Source: Linyphia triangularis
Taxonomy: Eukaryota; Arthropoda; Arachnida; Araneae; Linyphiidae
Assembly: GCA_963978545.1 (NCBI GenBank)
Contig: OZ021722.1
Location: 186,001-250,000 of the forward strand
Direction: 5' to 3'
Length of the DNA: 64,000 nt
Shown here: in pieces, positions 36,335 to 49,690 of the stretch
How the letters are laid out: each line of letters opens with the position of its first letter
Numbering within the stretch: the first letter of the stretch is position 1
Program-made: the position numbers and the translations under genes
Notes under the pieces: generated by a model
What the model was told of the DNA's origin: nothing
Database searches by the model: none
What the model saw: the letters and a program-made list of their open reading frames with translations, nothing else

Positions 36335-36454
36335 ATCCTGTACATGTCTGTGGTTCTGTACGCACCAGCCCTGGCACTAAGTGCAGTCACCAATATGTCG
36401 ATATGGGTAGCCGTCGTTTCCATTGGTGTCGTCTGCACTTTCTACTGTACACTG
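36335..36454 (+). CDS. SLC5-like transporter, exon 3
   Basis: 40 codons between CTTTTCAG and GTAGGT, phase 0 on both sides. The encoded [20 protein letters not shown], then [16 protein letters not shown], is the highly conserved fourth/fifth membrane region of the SLC5A8/A6 branch. The frame open from 36,293 only extends this exon artificially into the intron. Confidence 0.95.
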
Positions 36455-36692
36455 GTAGGTTACATTTTTCACTGGTTATTTGTTTGCTGATTTATTTGAT
36501 CACATACAACATTTTCTGGGACACATTGTCCATATTTCTTCAAAATATATGAAGTCAAAACAAAAAAAGAATTTTTATGTATAGTATTCAATTCCTTTAA
36601 GCAATTTATTATCTTTACTACGAATTAATATCTAGCCTATCTCGTAAGAAAGCAACTATATTAGGAAAAAAAATTTAGAGTATTTTATCGAG

Positions 36693-38068
36693 AATGGGCA
36701 ATTCCCGCATTTTTTAAAAACGAATGAAATTGATTATAAAGAATTTCTTCTAAATATTCCAATAAAAGTTCTTAAAAAAAATTAGTTATTTAAACATTAA
36801 GAAAAGAAAATGCGCAAAAAATCCTCAAATTGCGATCCGCTCAAAACGGGCCGATTTTGAGTATGACGTCAAGGTACCCGAAAGGTTCGGTGACGTAATC
36901 CCTTCGCTCCGATTGTTATGGTGAGGTTTCTACCACAAAGTGTCAACTATATACTCTGTGGTGTCTACTTAATAGTTGCCGTTTCTCAAATATTTTTGAT
37001 CACCTATTTTGTAGGTACTTGTTTTTTTATTTAATTGCAAAAATGGAACCTTGTTTTGTAAGAGGCCAATCGGACAATTAGCCTCAAATTGACTCGACAT
37101 TGATGGCTGTCTATTTCAGCAAGAATATGGATTTTGTAACAGTGAAAACCCGTGGCGTAAAAGCCAATAGGCAAGATTCCCTGCTTTAATTAACTTGAAT
37201 GATTTTGTTGTGCTTGGAATAAAAAGTTTGGTGGGAAAATATCGGTATTTTTTCGTTAAAGGGGGCCGTTGTCAACATCCAAGTCCGATACGGATTCTGC
37301 GCCAAGGTAATTTTTGCCAAAAAATGGCTGCACTCCATTTTTTTTAATTGCAAGTGAACATAATTTGGCGTGGTTTTAAATGTAAACAATTCTTGGCGCA
37401 GAATCAGTACCGGACTTTCAATTTTAACCCATTACTTTGCACTTGGTGTTTTCAAAAATTTAGAATAGCTTTCCTAACAAATAGCTTGTTGTAAGCTTAA
37501 AAGGTAATCATTCTTTAATTTTCCTAATTTAAAAATTATCATAAATGTAACTTATTTCAAAATGATCTTCACAAACATAACGTACAGTCTTTGTCGACAG
37601 TAGCATATACTTTTCAATGTCCCTCTTCATCGCTTGGGACCACTTTTTTCGAGTATTTTTATTCCGTGGTACGTAAATGAAAATTTTGTCAGGAGTTGTT
37701 ATGGTTGTACTTTTGCACATTGGCACGATACAATATTTGTAGAAAATGTTAGACATTTTAAGAAAAAATCAATAAAATAATATGAAAACAAAATGACGAG
37801 AAGACAAGTATTTGAAATTTCTATGATAACAGCGTTTTAACAGCCGCAACCGCCACGTGACCTATGGAGATATTTAGGAGACGATGACGTCACAATAGAG
37901 TCGCAAAAAAAAGGTTCGTTTTCCCCCAAAAATCTGACAGGCAAACTTAAAATGCAAATTAAAAAAAAAAGCAAAAAAAAAAAAAAAAGCGGGGAGAATA
38001 GAAATTTTTGTGTTAATGGTCATTTCGAGGCATTTAGAATCGAATAAAAAAAAAAAAAAATGTCCATT
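36693..38068. mobile_element. Long member of the inverted-repeat family, carrying a THAP segment
   Basis: The left end AATGGGCAATTCCCGCATTT and the right end TGTCCATT, with their sub-terminal regions, match the two halves of the 541-bp element at 23,691-24,231. The 1,376-bp copy lies in SLC5 intron 3 and contains about 750 extra bases (about 37,050-37,800) with a THAP-encoding stretch on the minus strand. Probably a partial derivative of the autonomous element. No target duplication was recognised. Confidence 0.75.
37529..37756 (-). pseudogene. THAP zinc-finger domain (transposon-derived)
   Basis: 75 codons from ATG at 37,756. It contains YCIVPMC (Cys-x4-Cys), FIYVPRNKNTRKKWSQAM (the VP and Trp positions of the fold) and VRYVCEDHF (Cys-x2-His), so all four C2CH zinc ligands and the core residues are in place. 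This is the N-terminal DNA-binding domain of THAP transposases; the catalytic part is absent. It may be an exon with a lost remainder. It sits antisense in an intron of the SLC5 gene and inside an inverted-repeat element, so it is more likely mobile than host. Confidence 0.8.
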
Positions 38069-39263
38069 GAAGCATTGATATCGAGAAGTAGATTCGCATT
38101 GAGTAAAAAAAAAAAAAAAAAAAAGAGTATTTTTGCTTTACCTTTCCATTGATTATTTAAATCATGTCCCGTCTCTTTGCATTCATTGGAATCAGTTGAA
38201 AACTAACACTGATGATTTTCTAGTTCCCTCTGTACCAAAGTGCAACAGTCACTCCTCCATCGTTGGAAAATTGGTCGTTAATTAAAGAGTTTTGAAGACG
38301 TTCAAAAAAAGGTTTTCCTTTCTTTCACTTTCACATTTGAGATACAGTAACAAATTTGGATATAGAATTCCCGTTAGTGAATTTTGATAATTCTGCCATC
38401 TTACCCCTGGCGACTTTTCAAAAATGTCAAGAAATTGAAATTGACGTCAAAAGACTGCGTTGCCAGATCCAAAATGGGGTCAAAACTCCATGGGGCTATA
38501 TCTGAATGGTCATTAGGTTTGCCGGAAAATCAAGTCGATGGCCAAATTCGACTTTTATATACATGTAATTAATACTTTCACTGTAGAACATGAAATGTAT
38601 AACTTTTCCTCCTTCCGCAGATGATCAATACACTACTGAGCCATTGAATTACAAATAATTCATTTGGTGTCTCAAATGCGACTTTTCTTCTAGTGTTTAC
38701 TTCTAATGGCTTTATTATCGAGTGGCTAACCTGTGCCACCGCTTCTGGTCACTACTGTGACTCAGTGTAAGATTCAGTGTAAGACTCATTCGATGTTTCA
38801 CTTAGGGTCTCAGCGCAACAGCCACAGCTCCATAGGATTGCATGTTTGGCTTCGAGTGACTTCTTTGTCACTCAAGTGACTCGGTAAAATAATGCCCTAA
38901 GGTATCCTTACAAGAAGTTGTCCAGTGGCGTCAGATCTTGGAAGGGCAGATGGTAGTTTAAGGTTCGACAAGCTATCTGTTTGGAAGATTCCCATAGATA
39001 TTTCACTATGATATTGTGTACTCACTCCGTCTTATTATAATTGTGTTAGATATTATTCGTCATCTTCCCAAATGTGTACGTTGGCGGATACCACCCTCGC
39101 AAACAATGTATACATTTTTTGGGGACTTAACCAGTTTCAAAACGAAAAAAAAAAAAAAATACTAAAATTTTCTTGTTCACCAAATGCAATATTTTCAGTA
39201 CCCTTTGTTGATGTATTGATAATATCTTTCAATAAAAAGTAGTAATGAAGGGTATTATTTCAG
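38069..39263. other. SLC5 intron 3, distal part
   Basis: No gene or repeat is recognised beyond poly(A) tracts. It ends in the acceptor TTATTTCAG at 39,263. Confidence 0.55.
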
Positions 39264-39415
39264 GGTGGCATGAAAGCCGTTTTGTGGACGGACGTGTTTC
39301 AAGCACTCCTCATGTTCCTCGGAATATTCGCTGTGCTCATCAAGGGATTCATGGACATGGGAATTGAAGAAGTCTACCGCAAGGCCTACGACGGCGGGAG
39401 GCTGGCTTTTCCACG
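39264..39415 (+). CDS. SLC5-like transporter, exon 4
   Basis: 152 bp between TTTCAG and GTGAGG, entering in phase 0 and leaving after two bases of a codon. Encodes GGMKAVLWTDVFQALLMF, then GIFAVLIKGFMDMG and YDGGRLAFP. The WTDVFQ motif is a signature of this branch. The antisense frame here is a shadow. Confidence 0.95.
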
Positions 39416-39424
39416 GTGAGGCAT

Positions 39425-39700
39425 TGTATACTCGCGAGCAACACATTCCCCACTATAAGACATTGTTTCCTCCTTAGCAACACATTATCTACGAAAAGAC
39501 ATTGTTTTCTCTCGAGCAACACATTCTCCAGGGTAAAACATTGTTTCTTCACTAGCAGCACATTGTCCGCGATAAAGCATTGTTTTCTCTCGAGCAACAC
39601 ATTCTCCACGATAATATATTGTTTCCTCTCGAGCAACACATTCTCCATGATAAGATATTGTTTCCTCTTTAGTAACACATTCTCCCCGCACGAACAACAC
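39425..39700 (+). repeat. 39-bp minisatellite filling SLC5 intron 4
   Basis: Seven units start at 39,438, 39,477, 39,516, 39,555, 39,594, 39,633 and 39,672, each with GCAACACATTC and ATTGTTTCCTCTC-type words. They make up nearly all of the 324-bp intron 4 (39,416-39,739). Since 39 is a multiple of three and stops are rare in the unit, several frames on both strands stay open and give artificial proteins with a 13-residue repeat. Read in the gene's frame, the intron gives a stop at once. Confidence 0.95.
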
Positions 39701-39739
39701 ATCCGTATAAGCTCGAGTTACAACTTAATTTCTTTTCAG

Positions 39740-39880
39740 ATTCACTTTAGATCCCACCGAACGATACACAGTGTGGAACATCTTGGTGCAAGGCATTTCT
39801 TTGTCGATGGTTGCCTTTGGAGCAAATCAGGTTCAAGTGCAGAGACTTCTAACTGTGAAAAACATCTCACGAGCACGATT
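39740..39880 (+). CDS. SLC5-like transporter, exon 5
   Basis: 141 bp between TTTTCAG and GTAAGA. The first base completes an Arg codon split with exon 4, and the last two bases begin a Leu codon finished by exon 6. Encodes FTLDPTERYTVWNILVQGIS, then VAFGANQVQVQRLLTVKNIS; NQxQVQR is a conserved family motif. The long frame 39,416-39,928 reads this exon in the wrong phase. Confidence 0.95.
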
Positions 39881-41039
39881 GTAAGATATTTTTTTTTTCT
39901 TTTCTTTATTGAAACAATTAAATGGTAAATCAATGAAAATTTTACATTTATTCTCTGGTTCACTTCTTAGGGATTTTTGGTGAGATAAAATTAGATTTCG
40001 TTTCTTTACAAATGCAATGAGGATGTTTATGCATATTTAGACGAATCCCCACATTCGTGGTAGTTGGAAATTGTGACCGAAAATCCATTTTTAATTTTTT
40101 ACGCCAAAACTTTAAATGCTGAAGTTTGAAAGTCTCGATTCAATTGGGTTACAAAAACGGAACTAAATTTAGTTTAACCTACTGCAAATAGAGAGATCGG
40201 ATTTTAACTTGCAGTAATTAAATTTTAAGTTTTCACCGCAAAATTGATGTTTGTAAAAAAACAAATGACAAAATGGCATTTTTAAAAAAAATCTTATGTC
40301 GTTAAACAAACAACGGGATGTTTCATCAATTCAAACGAACTTGCTGTGAACTTGCCAAATACACTTTACCGAAATGTATACAATATAGAATAGATACAAA
40401 TCGATTGAAGCTACACTTTGAGTACAACGGAAGTCATAGTGAGGATCATTCCTGTATCATTTGGTAACCAGAATGGCTTCCACTATTTTGCCATTTAGAA
40501 ACTACTTTGTAGAAAACATTTGATGGTAGGTACAAAAATGACTTGATTATTTACAACAATGACATGAAATGATACATTAATGAAATTACATAAATTATTT
40601 TCATTTATGTCTATTTATTATATACTAGCTGAATACCCGTGCTTCGCTACTAAATTTTTACATGTGCAATATTTTAGCTAGCTGTGAGGCCTAGTGTTGC
40701 GAAAATCTGTCATTCGTGTATCGAACCCAGTTTTTGGCGCTTCGCTCGCAGGAAGGTTCATCGCTACGCAAAATCGAGCTCGCTCTGTCCGCCGAAATGT
40801 TCATTGACACATAAACACAGGCTTACTTCACTCGTTGAAAGGTTCATTGCTATGCAAGCATGGGCTTGCTTCGCTCGATGAAAGGTTCATTGATGTGTAA
40901 TCATAAGCTCGTTTCACTCACTAAAATCTAATTGCTAAGTAAAGCCTTAATATTGGAAGCCTCTACCTTGTCGAGAAAAAAAATTCCCCGTCAATACAAT
41001 AATACAAAACTCCTATAAGATTATTTTAACACGTGTTTG
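39881..41039. other. SLC5 intron 5, proximal part
   Basis: Intron 5 (39,881-48,492) is 8.6 kb long. This part has no gene. TAGCTGAATACCCGTGCTTCGCTAC at about 40,626 opens a repeat-like stretch of the type common in arthropod transposons, followed by three variants of TTCGCTCG..GAAAGGTTCATTG (about 40,740-40,890). A segment at 40,480-40,600 has relatives at 10,280 and 47,850. Confidence 0.55.
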
Positions 41040-41830
41040 TGAAAAGCAAAATTTGAGGCCAAAACTGTGTTAAAACTTTCAGAGCTCTAGGCCAAATAGA
41101 AGTCGCTTTTTGTGAAAAAAATAATTAAAAAAATTAATTAAAAAACAAATTAAAATTTTAACATTCTTTTTGTCTGTCCGATTAGAAGTCCAAAACTACT
41201 TGTGTTGAAAATTTCAGAACTGTAGCCCAATTACAAATAGTTTTGTAAAATATTTGTTAATTAAAAAAAAAATTAAAATAAAAAAAAAACAGAATTTTAA
41301 AGTTTTATTTGAAGTCCAATTACAAGGCCAAAACTACTTAGGTTGAAAATTTTAGAGCTGTAGCCCTATTAGTAGTCGTTTTGTAAAATGTTTATTAATT
41401 AATTTAAAAATAAAAAAAGCTAAATAAAAATTTAAAATTCTGTTTTTCAAAAGTTCAATCAGAAGGCCAAAACTTTTTATGTTGAATATTTCAGAGCTGT
41501 AGCCCTATTAGAAGTAGTTTTGTAGAAAAAATTGTTAATTATTTAAGAAAATTAATTAAAAAAAACTAATCAAAATTTTAAAATTCTGTTTTTCAAAACT
41601 ACATTTAGAAGGCTAAAACTACGTATGTGGAAAATTTCGGAGCTGTATCTCTGTTTGAAATCGCTTTCTAAAAGAAAAATTAATTAAAAAAAAAAAACAT
41701 TTCAAATTTTAACATTATGTTTGACATGTATACAATTAGAAGGCCAAAACTACTTATGCTGAAAATTACAGAGCTCTACTCCAATTTTAAGTAGGTTTCT
41801 ATAGAGCCACAGACACACACAGCTTAGTTT
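41040..41830 (+). repeat. 137-bp tandem repeat array (about 6 units)
   Basis: The word AAGGCCAAAACTACTTATGT, or variants, recurs at about 41,055, 41,187, 41,324, 41,464, 41,608 and 41,741. It is followed by TTGAAAATTTCAGAGCTGTAG and an A-rich tail. The last unit runs into CACACACAGCTTAG. A reverse-complement of that end is at 25,575-25,740. Confidence 0.88.
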
Positions 41831-41904
41831 TATTATTATACATAAGGCGTAAGGTATACCCTAGATTTTTTTTTTTTTTTAATTTTAAGTTTAAGTTTAA
41901 GTTT

Positions 41905-42665
41905 AAAAACCTAATTTTTGTTCAGAATAAAGAGAGTACATGTTTAAAATCATTTCATAAAAAAATTCAAATTTGGGCAATTTTTAATTTGTTAATAAAG
42001 ATGTAATTTGCTAATTAGTACATTTTTCAAATGATGATATATCAAATTCTAATTTGTTTAAAAATACAATTCTAGCTGAAAATGATTCGAAATATTCTTC
42101 TTCATGTTTTGAAAATCAGTCAAGTTTAAAATATAAATAGGTTTTTTTTTTTACAATTTATTTTGTGCAAAACATGAAAAAAAAATTCATTATTTTCAAT
42201 TAAATCTAAGTTTCAAAAATCATTATAAAATCAATTTTTTAACCATTCTTTATAATGGAGTGTCAAAACATCTAACATATTATGTAGATTACTATGATAT
42301 AAATAAATTTATAATTGAACATTTTGTTGTTGAATTATCATTGTTTGAACAAGGCGGTATATGATCAAAATACAGTTCTTCAGAAAACAGGTTTAAAGTT
42401 TCAAAAGCTTTTTCTGGATTGGCAAAGTGATAATCTTAAGAAAAAATCTAATTTTTTTACAGAATATAGAGAGTACATGTTTAAAATCATTACATAAAAA
42501 AAATTCAAATTTGGGCAATTTTTAATTCTTTAATTAAGATGTAATTAGCTAATTAGTACACTTTTGAAACGATGATATATCAAATTCTAGTTTGTTTAAA
42601 AATACAATTCTGGTTGGAAATTATTCGAAATATTATTGTTCAGGTTTTGAAACGTAATCAAGTTT
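41905..42665 (+). repeat. Direct duplication with about 535-bp spacing
   Basis: About 220 bases from AGAGAGTACATGTTTAAAATC at 41,930 recur from about 42,467, including TTCAAATTTGGGCAATTTTTAAT and GATGATATATCAAATTCTA. The copies differ by scattered changes. Non-coding. Confidence 0.85.
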
Positions 42666-42666
42666 A

Positions 42667-45262
<2,596 letters not shown>

Positions 45263-46850
45263 CTTTATACTTTCTGTCATTCGCAAATCATGTCGCTTTA
45301 ATATACCGTTAACCATGAAATGTTCAGGATTAATGCACATGCGCCCAATAATTTCTAATTCAGGCTTGAAACCACAATTGAAATAAATGAGTGCATCAAG
45401 CTCAGAAAGTTTTACTACATCGATACCTGCGAATTTTGTTTTTGGCCAGCATTTCCAAACTAGACAGTGAAAACTCTCATTGCTGTTTTGAGTTTTCCCA
45501 TGAAAACATTTTCCCAGCATTTGTGTGGTTGTCAATCGTGCATATATTGCCTTAATATGCTACAACCAATGCCAAAGTCAATCCTCCCTTATGCTTAATT
45601 CTTTCTCTTTACCTTGAGCTTTTGCCCGCTGGTAGGAACACCAAATGTCGCTACCCTTTGGGCACTTCGTGTACAGTGGATGGCTGTCTTTTGCACTAAG
45701 GTGGTAAGAGATGCTCCAAATAGCTGTCGACATTTTCTACACCGATTTAGTGTTGTTCCGGAGAGAGATTCCAAAACAGTTTTGTATGGTATTTATTTTA
45801 GAATCGGTCAACTTTCCTTTTTCTCCGATTCCTCGTACCTTCTTTTTAAGTTTCCTCAAGGCAGTTCCAAGTCGCTTCTGGTAATGACCGATACATTCTT
45901 TCTTTTTTATCACTTTCCCTGGGCAGTTCGCTCACTGAAGAGTAGCTCTTGCCTCCACCATAAAAATCTACATATTCTAGACCTCTCGCTTTCAACGAAA
46001 GAAGAAAAATTTGTTCTGCACCGCACGGTTCCATGTTGGGGGATGAGCCACTATAGTTCATGGAGCACTTGTGGCTCGCTATCCATGATTGGTACTGCAC
46101 AGTTGTTTTATCTTTTGAGCTCCACTTACGGCAGTCGATGCAGTCCTTTAACATAACCGCAATGTCTAGCACTTTACCAGTATCGATTGAAATAGCAGAA
46201 ACTACTCCATTTAGCGAGGAGTAGCCTTGCCTGTGCCATGTTCCATCTAGAGAAACACCGCATTCTGTACTTCCATTAACTTGATGAACACGATGTGCAG
46301 CCAATCTCACGTATTAATCCGCAAGTCACCGAACAATATTTAGTAATGCCTTGGTATATATTATATGCTGCTTGAGAAGGTGGAGGAGGCAAGTTCATCA
46401 CAGACCTGAAATGACTAGCTTCTCGGTGGCCACATCCAATCTGTCGCATAGCGTACACTACTCGCCTGTTCACAGCATAAAACTACCCGTGTTTTTGCGA
46501 AGTTGTGCATGGCTTCACTTACAAAGTTACAGTTGTCACAAGCAAGGTATAATTCCACACAGCAACCCATTTTCTTGGAAACATCACTTTTCACAAACAA
46601 TGTATTTTCTGCGCAGTTTGAAAAATTTAATAATGAAAATAAAACATTCAGGCACTCTAATTTCACTATATAGCTCTCTCCTTGCGAGTCACTGTTAGCT
46701 GGAGTATCAGCAATGTTATTCAATTTTTTCCTTGAAGCAGAAGTTTGTTCAAGAATAGTTTCTACATCAATAGAAATACTTGGACGTAAGCAGTTACGAT
46801 ACTTTCTTTTTTTATTACGTTGACTTTGTGATTTTGTACCTATTTTAAAT
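45263..46850 (-). pseudogene. Mutator-like transposase remnant
   Basis: Minus-strand pieces in order: an N-terminal stretch (SIADTPANSDSQGESYIV-type, with two Cys pairs near LACDNC), then MNRRVVYAMRQIGCGHREA and MNLPPPPSQAAYN. The clear central block is CGVSLDGTWHRQGYSSLNGV, DTGKVLDIAVM and SPNMEPCGAEQIF, and ends EYVDFYGGGKS; the acidic residues of the DDE core (SLDGTW) lie here. Another block holds CFHGKTQNSNESFHCLVW and GIDVVKLSELDALIYFN. I know this order from uncharacterised arthropod proteins with a Mutator-like domain. Frames are broken at about 45,830, 46,300 and 46,420. The plus-strand frame 45,614-46,156 is a shadow. Confidence 0.82.
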
Positions 46851-46909
46851 CAAATTAAATCTTTAAAATAATGCAGTATAATCAGAAAAATAAAACGCAT
46901 GTGAAACTT

Positions 46910-47198
46910 TTGATTTGTTTTAAAACCACCGACTGTCTATTTCTGCCACTTATAAAGTGCTTAACACAGCCAAATACGTCTCGTAATTTTGAGCATCTAG
47001 AAAATTTTGATCTCGTATTCTTCTAGTGTAAACCGCTCTCTCCGACCTCACCACACCAACGAGAGGACATTGAGGCCACGACAGATTTAATATGCACCAG
47101 CCCCCATTAGGTACACACTGATATTTGGCGAACGGAGGCACAAACCCTCAACTCTCCGGTTATGAGTTCGATACTCTACCGCAAGGATATCAGGAGAC
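46910..47198 (-). mobile_element. tRNA(Met)-like SINE inside the Mutator-like copy
   Basis: About 290 bases absent from the otherwise colinear second copy (62,300-62,400). It is flanked by similar 12-13 bp words (catgtgaaactt and cacgtgaaaactt) that occur once in the empty copy. On the minus strand it starts with a tRNA-like head: TTGCGGTAGAGTATCGAACT as A-box region, CTCATAA as a CAU-type anticodon loop, and GAGGGTTTGTGCCTCC as B-box region. It differs from the 180-bp SINE family of this window. Confidence 0.8.
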
Positions 47199-47541
47199 CA
47201 CGTGAAAACTTACAGAAGTAAACAAAAATACACCAACTGAAAACAGTTACTGTTGAACAGTGTTGCCATTCAGGAAAATAAATAATACATATAATTATTA
47301 ATTTAATTCATAAAGCATATTATTTAAAGTTAAGTTCTTAAAAATATACTGTTGTGTATGCCATATATCGAAATAGAAACTAAAATTTTTATTGTAAAGC
47401 TTAATGTAACTTAAAAAATATTAAGAATATTTTCACCCGGTTGGTGTCGTTTAGAAGCTTAAGAATCAAGGAATATTTTGAAATAATAATTAAAAAAAAT
47501 CAATTTTCTGGTCGATTTTCGTGTTTTGTAGGGTATACACC

Positions 47542-48492
47542 TAAGTCGATTGCAGTTGGCACCATTGCGTATACATTAGTGTAAGAATTTACTAAAATAC
47601 ATTAGACGCTATTTTTGAGTTTTTAATAAATGTTATTTCATGAAGTGATCCTTTTCGCACTTCATACGAAGTAGTTTCTATTAAATGCACTGGCTCTTAA
47701 CAACTAACTCTCAACTATACTGGTTCACGATTGTATTTGAAATGTTTCAAATAGGAGATCTTATGATTTATAAGTATGCCTTCTTTTTCATTGGGATCAT
47801 GGGGAATGTCTCAAGATTCCTCTCGCTATGTAACAATCTTTTATCCCAGTTCATTTAGAAACTACTTTGAATGACATTTGGTGAGTAGGCACGATCACTT
47901 CATGAAATGACATCAATTGTTTTCATTGTCTGCCAATTATGAATTAAAATAAAAAAAAACGAAATACTTCTGTGAGTCTGCATAAGCAACGTAAGGATTT
48001 CAAAAATAAAATATATTAGACTATTTTTGAGTTTTAAATTTTTTCACTCAGTGATCCTTTTCGTGCTTACTCACCGAATTTCAACACATATCTAAATGGC
48101 ATTGCGAGTATAGGGAATGATCCTCACTAGGAGATCTCTTTGCCTATAAAAAGGCCTTCGCATAGATTTCATTCGGATCATATCTTATGGGCTGAGATAC
48201 GTAAATTGTGCATTTAATGGAAAAAACAGTCCACATTCAAGAATACATTCGTTTCCGCTACGTGAAATAGTTAATCAGTCGATTCTGCCTTGAAATTTTC
48301 TTTGTTTACTTTCTTTGTGTCTGCATTTTCGTTTTATCACAAGTTGTATGCATCGAAGCTGGATAATGCGTTTACTGTTGTCGGATAAGCCTTCGAAAAA
48401 TAAATAAATTTTAGTTTTTCTTTTGTTAAAACCTTTGGTGGTTTCCTCTGAGAAAAATTCATACGAGTATAAATAAATGAAGGATGTTACAG
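47542..48492. other. SLC5 intron 5, distal part
   Basis: No gene. Two related stretches (about 47,590-47,960 and 47,990-48,140) share gtgatccttttcg and actatttttgagttt, and parts of them recur at 40,380-40,600. Ends in the acceptor GTTACAG at 48,492. Confidence 0.55.
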
Positions 48493-48628
48493 GGCTCTGT
48501 ACGTGAGCATTCCGATGGGCGTGTCCTTCCACCTGCTCAACTGTCTGGTGGGAATCGTCATCTACGCTTACTACGCACACTGCGACCCGATAACGGCGCC
48601 AGAAGCATCCATAACAGAAGCAGATCAG
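48493..48628 (+). CDS. SLC5-like transporter, exon 6
   Basis: 136 bp between TTACAG and GTAAAC. The first base finishes the Leu codon begun in exon 5, followed by 45 codons. Encodes ALYVSIPMGVSFHLLNCLVG, then IVIYAYYAHCDPITAPEA and TEADQ, matching the family's eighth membrane segment and the loop before 'PDQ'. The polypyrimidine tract is poor, yet the phase and the match are unambiguous. G/C-rich codons. Confidence 0.93.
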
Positions 48629-49482
48629 GTAAACATTTCAAAATTTGTTATTTTTGTGTAATCTTCCATTAGAGCCTGTTCACACTTGTAAGTTACGCGA
48701 AAATGTATCGCTATGAGCTCAAACTTTGACGACTTGTTACAAGCCTGCTGTGGTTTGCTAAAGGATTTATAAACGATTTGAAGGTGATTAGTTTGAATGA
48801 ATTATCGCTACAGCTTTGCGGTTTTATCTGGTACCCATCAAACGGTGGAGTACCCAAAATTTTTAATTATATAAAAATACTATCAGGGATTTTTAATGTA
48901 ATCTATGAGGGGACCCAATTACTTGGCACAAAAAAAAAAAATCTTAATTTTGATGAGAAAAGCAGATACAGCTGTAGTATAAAAGTAGTAGTAGTAAAGA
49001 AAATGTTATTTTTTCTTACTTTGGCCTACTATAATCACATTTTCATACAAACAGGACAAAAATCACCCTACATCGAATCCGTAAACTATTTTGATTTATC
49101 CGAAGTATAGGGAATGATCCTAGGACTTCCTCTTCAGCCGTGAAAATAGGTCATACAATCATTATACCATTCCACGTAAAAGATATAACTCCGACAACTT
49201 ATATGGTAATATTGATAACCTACGCATATAGTTTTGTGTTAAACTTAAATATATGTTGATAAAAAAAATACAGTCTTTTAAAATTTTAATTTTACTTAAT
49301 TCTTATTTTCTAACCACGGTAGATATAATAATTTTATGGTTTAGACCAAGCTATTTCATGACGTCATTCACTTAGTGAATCACAAATGGCTATGTTGAAG
49401 CATGTAAGACTAATGCGCAGCCAAGCATTTCGCAGTAAGCCTAGCTTATTCAATGAGATGATAGAGGACTTGAATGTTGCAG
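48629..49482. other. SLC5 intron 6
   Basis: No gene or clear repeat. The open frame 48,778-49,110 has no recognisable domain. Ends in the acceptor GTTGCAG. Confidence 0.6.
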
Positions 49483-49690
49483 CTGCTGCCCTACTACATG
49501 ATGTCCATCCTCGGCCAGTACCCCGGCCTCCCCGGACTGTGCATCTGCGGCGTGTTCAGTGCTTCCCTCAGCACTGTCTCGTCTGCCGTCAACTCACTCA
49601 CGGCAGTCACCATGCAAGACCTCGTCAAGCCATTTCTGCTCGCCAGGGGGCTCTCACAGAACAAGATGGCGTTCACCGCAAAGGCCATAA
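49483..49690 (+). CDS. SLC5-like transporter, exon 7
   Basis: 208 bp between TTGCAG and GTGAGT; 69 codons plus one base. Encodes LLPYYMMSILGQYPGLPGLC, then CGVFSASLSTVSSAVNSLTA and VTMQDLVKPFLLARGLSQ. The block LPGL..FSASLSTVSS..N(S/A)L(T/A)AVT is the hallmark of this SLC5 branch and contributes to the sodium-binding core. Strongly G/C-rich third positions. Confidence 0.95.

Larger units (their letters stand above)
45263..47541 (-). mobile_element. Mutator-like element fossil, copy 1
   Basis: Minus strand. The terminal region (about 47,541-47,220) matches the reverse complement of 62,006-62,300, from the outer TTTGTAGGGTATACACC inward. It is followed by 5' coding sequence, the transposase remnant, and the hAT insertion point at 45,262. 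A tRNA-like SINE (46,910-47,198) interrupts it. The other terminal repeat was not found, so the 3' side is lost or beyond the hAT element. It lies inside SLC5 intron 5, antisense to the gene. Confidence 0.82.

Noticed and set aside
37529..37756. THAP domain as a domesticated host gene
   Set aside because: Only the domain is present, without a partner exon, inside an inverted-repeat element and antisense in an intron. Domestication cannot be excluded without expression data.
39425..39700. Array of regularly spaced repeats resembling CRISPR
   Set aside because: Units are directly adjacent with no unique spacers, in an intron of a eukaryotic gene; it is a minisatellite.
39416..39928. 170-codon plus-strand open frame with 13-residue repeats
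   Set aside because: It runs through the 39-bp intronic minisatellite and reads SLC5 exon 5 in the wrong phase; the correct phase gives a conserved transporter segment.
45614..46156. 180-codon plus-strand open frame
   Set aside because: Antisense shadow of the Mutator-like transposase, whose minus-strand motifs (CGVSLDGTWHRQGYSSLNGV) are clear.
48778..49110. 110-codon plus-strand frame in SLC5 intron 6
   Set aside because: No domain, AT-rich composition, and it lies between two securely placed exons.
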